In this document: piece after piece, positions 33,565 through 45,694 of the stretch
How positions within the stretch are numbered: the stretch's first letter is position 1
Layout of the letters: each line of letters opens with the position of its first letter
Source of the DNA: Alitta virens
Taxonomy: Eukaryota; Annelida; Polychaeta; Phyllodocida; Nereididae
Direction: 5' to 3'
Length of the DNA stretch: 64,000 nt
Assembly (NCBI GenBank): GCA_932294295.1
Contig: OW028585.1
Span: forward strand, 1,522,001 to 1,586,000
Position numbers and translations under genes: made by a program
Notes under the pieces: generated by a model
Told to the model about the DNA's origin: nothing
Seen by the model: the letters and a program-made list of their open reading frames with translations, nothing else
The model's database searches: none

Positions 33565-36208
33565 AGTTGGAAAATGAAATATTACATATAAAGAGCTACA
33601 AACTTACCCAAGCTTCCTAGCCATAGTGACTCTCAAGATAATTTCCCATTTATATATGTTGGGGAAAGCATCCCCTATGCACAAGCAGCAATGGGGGTTA
33701 GATACCTGCCTGATCAGAGGGCCAGCAATGGGGGTTATAATTCAGTACCATCATAATCAAAGGGATATATGCCAGTATACTACCCCAATATTAACACAAC
33801 ATGCATCCATTAATTGCTATAGGCATTTCTAAGATGCAATGCAATAATGATTGTGTCTATACAATGTAAAAGAGTTGAGTTTCTTGCATGGAAGGCAGTC
33901 ACGAAAGCCTGCTCCAGGTAGCTCAACCAAGTTAAAAGGTGAGAAGTTAATATACTTCTTAACTAACAATCAGAAATATATTTTCACATTAACTGAAAAT
34001 GTGTAAAGTAAAGATAGCATAACTGAAATATACATAGATTAATTTATCCTACTCAAGAACAACCGAATACAATATAACATTAATTTTTAACAAAAAAAAC
34101 ATAATTATTAAATAATTTTTTTGTAGTTAAAGAGTAAGTCAGTGACTCCAGGGTGGAACAAGTTACAGTAAATGCACTAATGTTGCTATCAAGTTAATTG
34201 GCACAGAGAGGGATTATATCTAATGATACTTTTGAAATATATTGAGAATTAATGAAGAAAGACATTTAAAACAAACATTAATGACTATATAGAATTGTGC
34301 TCTTATAGACTCTTGAAAACAATCTGACAATTAGATAGACAGAAGAACCACACATTGCTGTCAATTTGTAACTCGAATATCCATGTAGTTAATTGGCAAT
34401 TAAAACTTTTGTGGCATTTCAGTGTCCAAAACATTGTACCCTATGTGATGCCTGTGTTTGTTACATTTGTTGCAATATAGTTAAAAAGATGCCCACATCC
34501 AACACATCTAAGTCATTTCTACATTGAAGTTCATCATGTCTATTGTCACAAGGTGGTTTGTATTGACCATCTGAATTACTCAGAGGACGTCTTGTGAACC
34601 TTTGTGTAGAATGACAAAGTTTATAAGCAGCCAATGGTAATTTTGCCATCTTGTCATCGTCATGGCTAATTATTATGTTCACAGGGAAGCAACCGAAATT
34701 AAAATGGAGAATTTAGGCTACAGCAAACTTGAAGTTAGTTGTTTTATATAAGAGATTTTATCTATATTAATGAGCATTTTGGCGACTTCACTGCTGCTTG
34801 TACAATCAGTTTCTACATACTAAAGCTTATTTGGCGATCTACAGTGTTACTGTGAAAACAGAACGATATCCTTTTTAGTATATAATGGTTCTTATCCTTG
34901 CTCAACCTAAATGAAAACAATAATACTGAGCGGGTTCTTCAAAGTTAGGGAAGTAGAGATATTCCGATTGTTTAGCGCCCACCAGATCATTGCATTGTCA
35001 TTCTGGTTATCCTATAGATGTCTTGTATGTTCACAGACTGAGTTTCTCTAGCATGCACCTTCTAACAGGCTAACCAATCATGTCCCCTTGGTAACACAAG
35101 GTCTTTAGAGTCTCACTGACTATAATACTATTGTCGGAAACATGATATATGTCCACTTGTTATATTGCACTTGATATGAAAGGTTTGGAGCAGCACAAAA
35201 TGGACAGAAATATTTCTAACAAGTCAGCTTACTATTTAATCCCTCTCTGTCCCAATTAACTTAATAATTATTACCAATGGTGATTTTTGCTATCTTGTCA
35301 TCATCATGGCTGATTATTATGTTCACAGAGCAGCAACAGAAATTACAATGGAGAATTTAGGCTACAGCAAACATGAAGTTAGTTGTTTTATATTAGTGAT
35401 TTTATCTATATTAATGAGCATTTTGGCGACTTTACTGCTGCTTGTTCAATCACTTTCTACATACTAAAGCTAATAATATGTAGCCATAAGTTATGTTAGT
35501 GTCAGGACCAAGTATGAAATGACAAGCTGTTGTTCACTACCTGTAGACAAATAATATGATGCTCCTTCCTGTACCTGTAAAAACAAATGAAAACACTCGA
35601 ATCCATGTCAATCCAGTCAAACACGACATAGATCTGCACAAAACACATGGAGTGCAAACAATCAAAAACATCACTACTAATGACTCAATGGTAAAAAAAT
35701 ATGATCAAGCGATAGCTTTTTCTTACTAGTAATTACACACATGGTAACAAAACTCAGTATATTACACCTCCTAAAACTGCAAGCAGGAATTCAGACTATA
35801 TTAATAAGAACATTTACCCTTTGATAGAACCAAATGTGCAATACAAATATGTATGTGTGCTTTTATGTACATTTTCCTTTTGTCAACAAAGTATATGACA
35901 CTTTCATGTGCATCTGGTTATTTCAGTCTTCAGAGTACTGATACAAGGTTGATGTATTCATACTGGTATTGTAAATATACAGGTTCTAAGTAAATAATTC
36001 CTTACTATTCAACATCTTGTCTTTATTTCAGGTAAGCATATCCTCTGTAATGTTTATCAACTAATATGTTCTCTTACTCTCCTTGTTGATTGTACATTAT
36101 ATGGTATATGACAATGGAAATCAGCATGTTCATTAATTATAATAATGTCATAGCCTCAGGTATCAATAGATCATTGTTCTACCATAAACCATCTATTGCT
36201 TGTCGTGT

Positions 36209-36215
<7 letters not shown>

Positions 36216-36248
<33 letters not shown>

Positions 36249-36262
36249 TATATATAAATATA
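36216..36262. repeat. (TA)n tract inside the left arm
   Basis: Dinucleotide run with AATATATA interruptions. The mirrored tract at 45644-45689 differs in length, as expected for a mutable repeat. Confidence 0.93.
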
Positions 36263-36270
36263 TCAGCATA

Positions 36271-37363
36271 TCAGCATGTTCATGAATTATAATAATGTCA
36301 TGATACAAGTTCTGTATTTATGGAATAGGTGTAGTATGTGCATGGAAGAAGTGAATCAAAATACCTGAAGACAGCTTTTGACTATGGTCAGTATTGTAAG
36401 AATTTATAAGTTTAATGGATAATTAATTAGAAATGTAAAGATAAGTATATTCTCTCCAATTTCCTTGCCACTTGTAGATACTATCACTTCATGAAAGTAC
36501 TCCTGAGGATACAGACTCAAGATGTGAATTGCAAATCAACATGATCAATAGTTGGATACACATAAAAGCATCTGCCAAAAGGATTTCTCACCCAGGATTA
36601 AGATAAACACCACACACTGTAATTGGCATTAATACCGCTATTACTTAACAACTATATTGTGCAACACAAATGAATATGCTTGAAAACTGATAAATATGTA
36701 TATTCCATGCTTATTGTTGCACAATTGCCCCCCCAATTAGGGGGCGGGTCTTTTGGTCATTAAGCTTTTGGTGATATAGTGATTCTACCTTTGATGTACC
36801 TCAGTGGTAAGATGCTGCAATGGTTTGTGGACCTGTGAATGGAACAATTTGTAATGTAGCACATCTATTGAGCCCTCACAAAACAAACCAAGGTTTGTCT
36901 GTTGAGAGAAGTTAAACAGGTGTATGTTTTGTAAAAGCTGTAATACGTAACTTTAACCGAAAATGACATGAATTGGTTAATGTTTTTATTATTTTTGGTT
37001 TAGTGTTTAACATACAGTAATACCAGTTATGAATTTTGAGCCCCAGCCCAGAGTCAAATCAGTCTTCAAGCTCATACCCAGCCCATTTCAGAATTGATGT
37101 GTTCTGCCTTCTCCACCCAAGCTTCGACTTTAAGGGTAAATACTTTTTTGCAATCTCTTGGAGAATAGTGCTGTGCTGTACTCATAATAAATTGAAAAAC
37201 TACAATGCTGAGAGTACATGTTACTATGTTTTTGTTGTAACTCTGACAATTATTAAATAAATATGAGGCACCACTCACACTAATGAAATATTAGGCTATC
37301 TTACAGAGCTAATGGCAGATGACTTTAATACCTATAAATTACATTAGGTTAAGGACAAGTTGT
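36271..37363 (+). repeat. Direct duplication M1, copy 1 (about 1.1 kb)
   Basis: It matches 37602-38712 in the same orientation from TCAGCATGTTCAT to TTAGGTTAAGGACAAGT, with small deletions either way (for example CAATGGTTTGTGG text is kept in both). It includes a C-run/G-run hairpin around CCCCCCAATTAGGGGGC (about 36729-36745). Confidence 0.85.
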
Positions 37364-37462
37364 TTTACTGAGTACATGTGAATAATTGTTAGCTCAACAG
37401 CAGAAGGGATCTGAACCATACCCTGCAGACACATCTCACCATAAATATTCTTTTTTCTGTTG

Positions 37463-37601
37463 TTTCTAATTTATCTAGTATTATATTCCTCTTGTTCTAA
37501 TATTGGATAAATTCAAGGTAGCCCCTAACACATCCCTGTGATCTATATAATACTATGTATATTGTTTAAATCCAATAAATGAACTCAACTCAACTCAATA
37601 T
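37463..37601 (+). mobile_element. LINE-like 3' end with (CTCAA)n tail, copy 2
   Basis: TGTGATCTATATAATACTAT, AATCCAATAAATGAACTCAA and then CTCAACTCAA. It shares its end with 25193-25247 and ends exactly where duplication M1 copy 2 begins. It is therefore an insertion into the giant element or part of the duplication breakpoint. Confidence 0.65.
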
Positions 37602-38712
37602 CAGCATGTTCATTAATTATAATAATGTCATGATACAAGTTCTGTATTTATGGAATAGGTGCTGTATGTGCATGAAAGAAGTGAAACAAAATACCTGAAG
37701 ACAGCTTTTGACTATGGTCAGTATTGTAAGAATTTATAAGTTTAATGGATAATTAATTCGAAATGTAAAGATAAGTATATTCTTTTCACTTTCCTTACCA
37801 CTTGTAGATACTATCACTTCATGGAAGTACTCCCGAGGATACAGACTCAGTATGTGAATTGCAAATCAACATGATCAATAGTTGGATTAATACCGCTATT
37901 ACTTAACAACTATGCAAGTAAATGAAATCAAATTTACCTGTATTATCCATAAGTATGTATATTGTGCAACACAAATGAATATGCTTGAAAACTGATAAAT
38001 ATGTATATTCCATGCTTTTTGTTGCACAATTGCCCCCCAATTAGGGGCAGGTCTACTGGTCATTAAGCTTTTGGTGAGATAGTGATTCTACCTTTGATGT
38101 ACCTCAGTGTTCTCTCCTGGTCTAATTTATCCAAGGTAAGATGCTGCAATGGTTTGTGGGCCTGTCCTGTTGGATGGGGGGTGCTTACATACAACATGCC
38201 TGTCAGACCTGGGATGTGAATGGAACAATTTGTAATGTAGCACATCTATTGAGAGAAGTTAAACAGGTGTATGATTTGTAAAAGCTCTAATACGTAACTT
38301 TAACCGTAAAAATTTCATGAATTAGTTAATGTTTTTATTATTTTTGGGTTAGTGTTTAACATACAGTAATACCAGTTATGAATTTTGAGCCCAAGCCCCA
38401 AGTCAAATCAGTCTTCAAGCTCATACCAAGCCCATCTCAGAATTGATGTTTTCTGCCTTCTCCACCCAAGCTTCGACTTTAAGGGTAAATACTTTTTTTG
38501 CAATCTCTTGGAGAATAGAGCTGTGCTGTACTCATAAATAAATTGAAAAACTGCATGCTGAGAATACATGTTGCTATGTTTTTTGTTGTAACTCTGACAA
38601 TTATCAAATAAATATGAGGCACCACTCACACTAATGAAATATTAGGCTATCTTACAGAGCTAATGGCAGATGACTTTAATACCTATAAATTACATTAGGT
38701 TAAGGACAAGTA
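37602..38712 (+). repeat. Direct duplication M1, copy 2
   Basis: See 36271-37363. This copy carries an extra segment near 38107-38230 (TCTCTCCTGGTCTAATTTAT onward) absent from copy 1. Confidence 0.85.
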
Positions 38713-40560
38713 ATTTTCTGTTTAAGCTTCCCAAAGCTGATGACAGGCGGTGCTAGTGGTCTGATTTTATGAAGTATGTGATAGGTATATCAATGTGTAG
38801 AACTATTGTTTTGGTTTGTATATAAAAGGTTGAAGAATGAACTATCTTACACCCATGATAAAGAATAATACTGCAAGAGTGATATATAGATGGATATGTC
38901 TCCTTACAGAATTAAACACATTACAACATATTAATGGCTGATATACCAGCAAAAAGGAGTAGATGTCTTGTGAACCTCTGTGTAGAATGTCAAAGTTGCT
39001 GTGCCATCATATGAATATATAAGCAAACAACTATTCCAAAATACATTTAAAAAAAATTGAGATACCAATAGAACAACTATGCACAACTTTGCACAAATCC
39101 TTCCTGTTTTAAACATAGTAGTAGTAATAAAAAGGTTAATTAAGATGTAGTAACACAGAATGTTATTCACCCAGTAAGGCAAAGAGTTTGCAGAAGTTTG
39201 GCATTGAAGAAGTAATTATAAAGCTGTTCTATGATAACTGTTTTGAGTGGTAAAGACCGTTTCTAACACGTTTACCCTATGTGATGCCTGTGTTTGTTAC
39301 ATTTGTTGCAATATAGTTAAAAAGATGACTACCTGCAACACATCTAACCATTTCTACATGAAAGTTCATCATGTCTATTGTCACAAGGTGGTTTTTATTG
39401 ACCATCTGAATTGCTCAGAGGACGTCTTGTGAACCTCTGTGCAGAATGACAAAGTTTCTGTGCCATCATATGAATATATAAGCAGCAAACAACTATTCCA
39501 AAAAATGGAGATACCAATAGAACAACTATGCACAAATCCTTCCTGTTTTATAACGTAGAAGTAGTAATAAAAAGGTTAATCACCCATGAAGACAAAGAGC
39601 GTCCCGAAGTTTGGCATTGAAGAAGTAATTTATATAGCTGTTTTATGATAACTGTTTTGAGATATGCAAGTATGTATAGCTATATATCAACAGCGAGGTG
39701 GGTTACATATATTGAATTATAGTTTTAAAAAAAGGCACCTAATTTTATCTTATGTAATGGAACTCCTTACAGATTGCCCTTAGGCAATCAGTGGCAGTGT
39801 GTTCAATGAGATGCTACTCTCAATTTAATGATGCCTGCAGGTATTTCTTGTCCTGTTCAGCTTAAATAGACCAGAGTACAGCACATACAACACTGTTTCT
39901 TACACACACATGTATATCAATTAAAAATAAGATAACTTTCCATAGGTCTGTGTCATGTAGATCGTAAGCAACATACTTCTGCTTGAAAGTTATTAACTGA
40001 CTGAGCACAGTCTCCATTTTTTTAATTAGTAATGACAGTGACTTTCATTAAATTTCCTTATTTGTAGTATAATATTCAACCTTGTAAGCTGTAATTCATT
40101 ATAAATGGCCTTACTTTCGGTGACATAGGCTTGTTACCAACAATTATTAGGAGGAAGGTTGAAATGACAAGACCGTTGTACAGGTTGATAAGAATGGCTG
40201 ACATAGGATTAACAAGCTGTTTATGAATGATCTGTATAACTGTAAAACCTCAACATTAAGAAGTTGTCTTCTGATTTATTTTGCATTTATGAGAAAACCA
40301 ATCAGATGTACTTGTATGAAACAGAGATTGTGAATGTAGAATTGAATTATTGAGAATTACTGAAGAAAGACATGTTAAATATGTTTTAATTATGAACCTT
40401 TGTGTAGGTTGACATGGAAAAATAAACTGGAAACTATGCGCAACTTTGCACAAATCCTTTCTGTTTTATAACATAGCAGTAATATGATAAGGTTAATTCA
40501 GATGTAGTAACTCAGAACAATTAGTATTACAAAATAATTTGTTGCTATCAGAAAATGTAC
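38713..40560 (+). repeat. Mosaic of left-arm modules plus unmatched sequence
   Basis: 38722-39010 repeats the subterminal module. 39000-39240 and 39430-39660 each repeat the ATGGAGATACCAATAGAACA to GGCATTGAAGAAGTAATT block of the left arm, and 39240-39440 repeats the 65-codon segment region in a frame-broken state. 39660-40380 has no match that I can see elsewhere in the window. Confidence 0.65.
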
Positions 40561-41220
40561 TAATACTGTTGAAAAGATTTGAGAATTACTGAAGAAAGAC
40601 ATTTCAAACAAACATTAATGACTATATGGAATTATGCCCTTATAGACTCTTCAAAACAATCTGATAAGTAGATGGACAGAAGGACCACACATTGCTGTCA
40701 ACTTGGATATCCATGTAGTTAATTGGCAATCAAAGCTTTTGGGGCATTTCAGTGTCCGAAACATTGTACCCAATGTGATGCCTGTGTTTGTTACATTTGT
40801 TGCAATGTAGTTAAAAAGATGCCCACCTCCAACACATCTAAGCCATTTCTACATGAAAGTTCATCATGGTTACTGTCACAAGGTGGTTTGTATTGACCAT
40901 CTGAATTTCTCAGAGGACATTTTGTGAACCTTTGTGTAGAATGAAAAAGTGTCTGTGCCATCCTATGAATATATAAGCAGCCAATGGTGATTTTTGCCAT
41001 CTTGTCATCATCATGGCTGATTATTATGTTCACAGAGAAGCAACAGAAATAACAATGGAGACTTTAGGCTACAGCAAGCTTGAAGTTAGTTGTTATATAT
41101 ACAAGAGATTTTATCTATATTAATGAGCATTTTGGCGACTTCACTGCTGCTTGTACAATTAGTTTCTACATACTAAAGCTAATAATATGCAGCCATAAGT
41201 TATGTTAGTGTCAGGACCAA
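40561..41220 (+). repeat. Direct copy of left-arm segment 34240-35512, internally deleted
   Basis: It follows the left arm from TGAGAATTA-TGAAGAAAGAC through the 65-codon segment (40791-41033) to ATAAGTTATGTTAGTGTCAG, with a gap of several hundred bp relative to the arm. Confidence 0.75.
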
Positions 41221-41251
41221 TTGTTTTACCCGACTACATGTCTATGCATAA

Positions 41252-42337
41252 TTGTTAATGCTGTGGAAAAGGACCTTCTCATTTGCCTTAGACAGATCTC
41301 ACCATACTCATACATCAGTGAAATTTAATGATAGGTATGAAAATGACGTACTACCTGTAGACAATAATATGATGCTCCTACCTGTACCTGTAAATACAAA
41401 AGGAAAGAATCGAGGTTTTCCATGTCAATCCAGCCAAACATTGCACAAAACACATGGAGTGCAAACAATCAAAAACATCACTACTAAATATGATTCAATG
41501 GTAAAAAAATATGATCAAGTGACGGCCTTTTCTTATTAGTAGTTACACTCATGGCAACAAAATTCAGTATATATTCACACCTCCTAAATATGGTAGAACA
41601 AGTATCCATTAATATCTGAGGCTATTACATTATATTATTAATGAATATGCTGATTTCCATTGTCATATACCATATAATGTACAATTAACAAGGAGAGTAA
41701 GAGATATGCTTACTTGAAATATAGACAAGACGTTAAGGAATTATTTACTCAGAACCAGTATATTTACAATACCAGTATGAATACATCAACCTTGTATCAG
41801 TACTCGGAAGACTGAAATTTACCAAATGCACATGAAAGTGTCAAATACTTTGTTGACAAAAAGGAAATGTACATAAAGCACACATACATATTTGTATTGC
41901 ACATTTGGTTCTATCAAAGGGTGAAATGTTCTTATTAATATAGTCTGAATTCCTGAATTGTCACAGTATGGATATCCTCTGTCACTGACTTTGACTTATA
42001 TGATTGAGACTGCTTGCAGTTTTAGGAGTTGTAATATACTGAGTTTTGTTGCCATGTGTATAACTAGTAGTAAGAAAAGACCATCGCTTGATCATATTTT
42101 TACCAGTGATGTTTTTGATTGTTTGCACTCCATTTTTTTTGTGCATATCTATACCATGTTTGACTGGATTGACATAGAATACTCAAGTGTTTCCTTTTGT
42201 ATTTACATCATATTATTTGTCTACAGGTAGTGAACAACAGCTTGTTATTTTCATACTTGTCATTAAATTTCGCTGATGTATGAGTATGGTGAGATCTGTC
42301 TGAGGGAAATGTGTAAGTCCTTTCCCACAGCTTTAAC
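41252..42337. repeat. Local inverted repeat (hairpin) in the centre, copy 1
   Basis: 41252-41545 and 42068-42337 are reverse complements of each other: GACAGATCTCACCATACTCA versus TGAGTATGGTGAGATCTGTC, and GTCTACAGGTAG with its mirror. The spacer is about 0.5 kb. The same hairpin is present again at about 43755-44800. Confidence 0.8.
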
Positions 42338-43089
42338 AATTATGCATAGTGTGACAAGATAGGTTGGTTGATTTTTGTTTTTTGCCGAGAAATGTGCATT
42401 TGATCTTTAAATTATAGGCTTACACTTGTCAAAGATCATGTACCAATATATACTGATTCAGACATCAGATATGATCTCGGGCCTACATTTTAATGACTGC
42501 GGGGCAGGGCAGGCTTGACTGTCAGGCTCTGCAGGGCAGTGCGGGTGTGGACAGGATTCCTCTGATGCTGGGCGGGTGTGGGTGAAAAATTAAAATGAAC
42601 TGCAGTGAGGGGCAGGCTGCAGGCTGCTTATGATGTGGGGCAGTTGTGGGCATTGATTCACTGCCCGTCCTCATCTCTAATACAGACAGCTGATAGAGGT
42701 GTACATCGAGTTTGATATCTGGTGGTTGAAGCATTCCTAATATTAACGAGTTAAAGGAATGAGGGCTAGCAACAACAAAAGTATTTCATGAAAATACATT
42801 TATATTAAATTAAATTGCATTTCTTCTTAGGCCAGTAGTAACAATCACTTTTCAATTTCCTTGCCACTTGTAGATAGAACATAAGCTTGTCAGCATTAAT
42901 CTATCCGAAATAAACCTATTATTATAGATACTGTCTCTTCATGTGAGAACTCGCAAACTGAGGATATAGACTCAGTAACTCGAGAAACCTGGAGGGAACC
43001 CTGTAAAAATTGTCTTAGTGGATTCAGATTTTATAGTAACTAGCAAAACCTTACTTAAATGAAACTTCGATTAATGTTTCTGAATTTCA
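41286..43089 (+). repeat. Direct duplication M2, copy 1 (about 1.8 kb)
   Basis: Nearly identical to 43757-45558 at a constant offset of 2,469 bp. It includes a GC-richer patch at 42500-42735 (GCGGGGCAGGGCAGGC onward) that stands out from the AT-rich interior. The 70-codon minus frame at 42522-42734 is conserved between the copies, but the copies are so alike that this says little. Confidence 0.88.
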
Positions 43090-43756
43090 AAGTGGAATTA
43101 TGAGCATAGCAACAAGGAAGTTGCAAATTATTTTAACCATGAAATAAGCAAGGATGAGATAGATACCTGCTGCTGGAATTGAGATATTTGGATATTGGCA
43201 TCAGCCGGAGAGACTTCAGTGGTAGTGATTACGTCTGAAGACCTTATTTACAGCTTTGCCCTTAAGAATCATTTCCCCTTCCGTAACTGACACTAGGATG
43301 GTGCATGAGGAGTACATGTTCGTCAAATGAATCTTTAGAAGTATAGTAGAGCTGGAATTATTATTAAGATTAGTAACTATATGTTGTTAAGACCACTGGG
43401 AAGTAACAAGTGACATCCTACTCTGGATTTTTGGTAAGTTGCAAGCACAACTTACTTTTAGCTGAAAAAGATAGAGCACACCTTGTGTGACACGCTCAAG
43501 CCAAAGTGGTTTATTTCTTAACAATTGTTAAGACCACTGGGAAGTAATAGTTTTTTCTAGTTTTTGCATGAATCCTACATAAAGCAGAATAGGGGTTGCA
43601 TTTATTTAATAATGCTTTTCCCTGTCAGCTACACTAGGGCGAACAAGTGGCTGTATAACTCAGTGGACACATGATGTTCCATTAAAGGCATAGGAATAAT
43701 TATTAAAACAATTGCTTTCAAATGATATGGCAGCTTTAAATTAGCAAATTTTACAC
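43090..43756. other. Spacer between M2 copies
   Basis: AACAATTGTTAAGACCACTGGGAAGTAA occurs twice in part (about 43385 and 43520), a small direct repeat. Nothing else recognised. Confidence 0.45.
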
Positions 43757-45558
43757 TGCCTTAGACAGATCTCACCATACTCATACATCAGTGAAATTTA
43801 ATGATAGGTATGAAAATGACGACTACCTGTAGACAATAATATGATGCTCCTACCTGTACCTGTAAATACAAAAGGAAAGAATCGAGGTTTTCCATGTCAA
43901 TCCAGCCAAACATTGCACAAAACACATGGAGTGCAAACAATCAAAAACATCACTACTAAATATGATTCAATGGTAAAAAATATGATCAAGTGACGGCCTT
44001 TTCTTATTAGTAGTTACACTCATGGCAACAAAATTCAGTATATATTCACACCTCCTAAATATGGTAGAACAAGTATCCATTGATATCTGAGGCTATTACA
44101 TTAGATATTAATGAATATGCTGATTTCCATTGTCATATACCATATAATGTACAATTAACAAGGAGAGTAAGAGATATGCTTACTTGAAATATAGACAAGA
44201 CGTTAAGGAATTATTTACTCAGAACCAGTATATTTACAATACCAGTATGATACATCAACCTTGTATCAGTACTCGGAAGACTAAAATTTACCAAATGCAC
44301 ATGAAAGTGTCAAATACTTTGTTGACAAAAAGGAAATGTACATAAAGCACACATACATATTTGTATTGCACATTTGGTTCTATCAAAGGGTGAAATGTTC
44401 TTATTAATATAGTCTGAATTCCTGAATTGTCACAGTACGGATATCCTCTGTCACTGACTTTGACTTAAATGATTGAGACTGCTTGCAGTTTTAGGAGTTG
44501 TAATATACTGAGTTTTGTTGCCATGTGTGTAACTACTAGTAAGAAAAGACCATCGCTTGATCATATTTTTTACCAGTGATGTTTTTGATTGTTTGCACTC
44601 CATTTTTTTGTGCATATCTATACCGTGTTTGACTGGATTGACATAGAATACTCAAGTGTTTCCTTTTGTATTTACATCATATTATTTGTCTACAGGTAGT
44701 GAACAACAGCTTGTTATTTTCATACTTGTCATTAAATTTCGCTGATGTATGAGTATGGTGAGATCTGTCTGAGGGAAATGTGTAAGTCCTTTCCCACAGC
44801 TTTAACAATTAAGCATAGTGTGACAAGATAGGTTGGTGGATTTTTGTTTTTAGCCGAGAAATGTGCATTTGATCTTTAAATTATAGGCTTACACTTGTCA
44901 AAGATCATGTACTAATATATACTGATTCAGACATCAGATATGATCTCGGGCCTACATTTTAATGACTGCGGGGCAGGGCAGGCTTGACTGTCAGGCTCTG
45001 CAGGGCAGTGCGGGTGTGGACAGGATTCCTCTGATGCAGGGCGGGTGTGGGCGAAAAATTAAAATGAACTGCAGTGTGGGGCAGGCTGCAGGCTGCTTAT
45101 GATGTGGGGCAGTTGTGGGCATTGATTCACTGCCCGTCCTCATCTCTAATACAAACAGCTGATAGAGGTGTACATCGAGTTTGATATCTGGTGGTTGAAG
45201 CATTCCTAATATTAACGAGTTAAAGGAATGAGGGCTAGCAACAACAAAAGTATTTCATGAAAATACATTTATATTAAATTAAATTGCATTTCTTCTTAGG
45301 CCAGTAGTAACAATCACTTTTCAATTTCCTTGCCACTTGTAGATAGAACATAAGCTTGTCAGCATTAATCTATCCGAAATAAACCTATTATTATAGATAC
45401 TGTCTCTTCATGTGAGAACTCGCAAACTGAGGATATAGACTCAGTAACTCAAGAAACCTGGAGGGAACCCTGTAAAAATTGTCTTAGTGGATTCAGATTT
45501 TATAGTAACTAGCAAAACCTTACTTAAATGAAACTTCGATTAATGTTTCTGAATTTCG
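43757..45558 (+). repeat. Direct duplication M2, copy 2
   Basis: Counterpart of 41286-43089. It ends where the right inner arm starts, at the shared AATGTTTCTGAATTTC. Confidence 0.88.
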
Positions 45559-45640
45559 ATTCACTTCTTCCATGCACATACAACACCTATTCCATATATA
45601 CAGAACTTGTATCATGACATTATTATAATTCATGAACATG

Positions 45641-45694
<54 letters not shown>

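Larger units (their letters stand above)
33135..36355 (+). repeat. Inner inverted-repeat arm, left (about 3.2 kb)
   Basis: It matches 45557-48775 in reverse almost continuously, with high identity by eye. Landmarks include ATGGAGATACCAATAGAACA at one edge, GGGGGTTAGATACCTGCC-type text in the middle, and a (TA)n tract near the inner edge (36216-36262, matching 45644-45689). It contains two copies of the 65-codon open segment described at 33382 and 34461. Confidence 0.9.
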
